Of a DNA stretch of 64,000 nt, positions 63,024 through 64,000 are shown in pieces. A program made the translations under genes and the position numbers. Positions within the stretch are counted from its first letter, which is position 1. Each line of letters starts with the position of its first letter. Location: positions 372,001-436,000 of the forward strand of contig CAOKDX010000001.1 in NCBI GenBank assembly GCA_948467395.1. Direction: 5' to 3'. The DNA comes from an uncultured Clostridia bacterium. Lineage in GTDB: Bacteria; Bacillota; Clostridia; Lachnospirales; Lachnospiraceae. The notes under the pieces are model-generated. The model made no database searches. It saw nothing but the letters and a program-made list of their open reading frames with translations, and had not been told where the DNA came from.

Positions 63024-64000
63024 ATGAATACAAGATATAATATGGTCATTATTAAGGGTGAAATAAAGACATCAGAAATAAAGTCATGTGTGTACAATAG
63101 AGATACCAGGAAATGGGATGTGGAATATAAAAATGGGAAAATATACCCATATGGATATTTGAGTGTGATAAAGTTGGCTGATCCAGTAGTTTTAAATCCT
63201 AACATGTATCGTATTAGCAGAGAAGGACGGGAGTTCTTTGATGTAAAGGCTATATATGTATTTAAAAGTGCGGAGGAATCCTATTGGCATATTTGTTTTG
63301 GTAATGGCAGTGATAGAGATTATCGTCAGAGCGATTTGGATATTAGGGAATCCTGCCTTAGTCAAAGTGAGTCCGCAAATGTATTCGAATATATAAAGCA
63401 GATTGCTGGTTTGAGTGATATTAGGAACGAAGAAACGGGCGAAAAGCTGTTGGCTAAATCCTTTAAAAAGATATCTTTTGTGGGCAAAGATGTAGCATTG
63501 GCCAAGTATTTAAATCCGTCCTCACTGCAAGTTAGTAAAACGGATCTTGAATATACACCGCTTTTCCCTTTTGGATGTAATAGCAGTCAGTATAAGGCTG
63601 TCAAAAATGCCATGGAGAATCAGATTAGTGTGATACAGGGACCTCCCGGAACAGGAAAGACACAAACAATATTAAATATAATTGCTAATATATTGATCCA
63701 AGGCAAGACAGTACAGATAGTATCCAACAATAATTCAGCAACTGAAAATGTGTATGAGAAGTTATCTTCTACTAAATATAATTTGGGCTTCGTTGCGGCA
63801 ACATTGGGAAGTTTTGAAAACAAGAAGCAATTTGTTGAGCATCAGGACGCAAATTACCCTGATTTTTCTTCGTGGAAAATAGATCAAAGTAGAAGAGAAA
63901 TGCAGAAGAGAATAGAAGAGCAATCCGTTTATTTAAAAACTGTTTTTGATATGCAGGAGAAACTGGCACATTTAAGACAGGAACTTTCCCAGATGGCTAC
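63024..64000 (+). CDS. DNA2/NAM7-like superfamily 1 helicase, N-terminal part (runs off the window)
   Basis: The frame is open from 62958 to the window end without a stop, at least 325 residues from ATG 63024, which has TGAGGA six bases ahead. Residues about 1-180 are a poorly conserved N-terminal region (KGEIKTSEIKSCVYNRDTRK). Walker A follows as VIQGPPGTGKTQTILNIIANIL (about 203-224) with the SF1 motif VQIVSNNNSATENVYEKL. A long coiled-coil insertion begins after about 290. Such proteins include RNA/DNA helicases and many island-borne phage-defence helicases. Composition is far more AT-rich than pyrD next door, which suggests horizontal transfer. Confidence 0.8.
   Translation, partial: MNTRYNMVIIKGEIKTSEIKSCVYNRDTRKWDVEYKNGKIYPYGYLSVIKLADPVVLNPNMYRISREGREFFDVKAIYVFKSAEESYWHICFGNGSDRDYRQSDLDIRESCLSQSESANVFEYIKQIAGLSDIRNEETGEKLLAKSFKKISFVGKDVALAKYLNPSSLQVSKTDLEYTPLFPFGCNSSQYKAVKNAMENQISVIQGPPGTGKTQTILNIIANILIQGKTVQIVSNNNSATENVYEKLSSTKYNLGFVAATLGSFENKKQFVEHQDANYPDFSSWKIDQSRREMQKRIEEQSVYLKTVFDMQEKLAHLRQELSQMA

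Overview
The window looks like a chromosomal segment of a Gram-positive, endospore-lineage anaerobe of the Clostridia, most likely a Lachnospiraceae member (inference, no database search was possible). The signs are: a CIRCE-controlled hrcA-grpE-dnaK-dnaJ locus, a MurE with the DNPR motif of meso-diaminopimelate ligases, PdaB-type and YtaF-type proteins seen in sporulating Firmicutes, strong AGGAGG ribosome sites, sigma-A-type promoters, a NAD-dependent PyrK/PyrD pair, LuxS, and teichoic-acid-type polymerases. Most of the window is GC-balanced housekeeping sequence. Parts of the CRISPR locus and the right end are clearly more AT-rich.

Layout. 0-2 kb: end of an unknown gene, then a YxlE/F/G-like small membrane protein plus ABC exporter. 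2-4.7 kb: a diguanylate cyclase facing a chemoreceptor. 4.9-8.7 kb: a GH36 alpha-galactosidase converging on a metallo-beta-lactamase-fold hydrolase and a polysaccharide deacetylase. 8.7-11.4 kb: a metal-resistance operon (CadC-like sensor with its own operator, free-standing HMA chaperone, Zn/Cd P1B-ATPase). 11.5-15.9 kb: MATE transporter, HAD phosphatase, MurE and a LytTR regulator. 15.9-23.9 kb: the heat-shock operon, a YczE-type membrane protein, MTA/SAH nucleosidase and enolase. 24-31 kb: a small acidic protein, a lipoprotein-like alpha/beta-hydrolase, a Ca-type P-ATPase, YtaF/MntP, DedA and an L,D-transpeptidase. 31.2-41.5 kb: LeuRS followed by four tandem CDP-glycerol:glycerophosphotransferase-type proteins. 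41.5-44.7 kb: LuxS, two small unknown proteins, an SprA-like metalloprotease candidate and a WYL regulator.

44.8-52.2 kb holds a complete type II-A CRISPR-Cas system: tracrRNA on the minus strand with its own promoter, cas9-cas1-cas2-csn2 with overlapping stop/start codons, a leader ending in ATTTGAG, and a 17-repeat array. The last repeat is degenerate and is followed by a truncated remnant. An unpaired HicB-like antitoxin lies just beyond. The system is of a known type. Its notable details are the divergent tracrRNA promoter next to cas9, the AT-rich 3' third of the cas operon including the end of cas9, and the WYL gene beside it.

52.5-62.7 kb: adenosine deaminase, a Cache-type chemoreceptor, a decayed stretch, an esterase, then asd, a degenerate Nudix protein and pyrC-pyrF-pyrK-pyrD (UMP synthesis), with a compound palindromic element between pyrF and pyrK. 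The operon ends at a sequence that looks like the 3' half of a T-box riboswitch with no sensor stem and no target gene. Beyond it the base composition falls sharply and a DNA2/NAM7-like P-loop helicase gene runs off the right edge, possibly the start of a genomic island.
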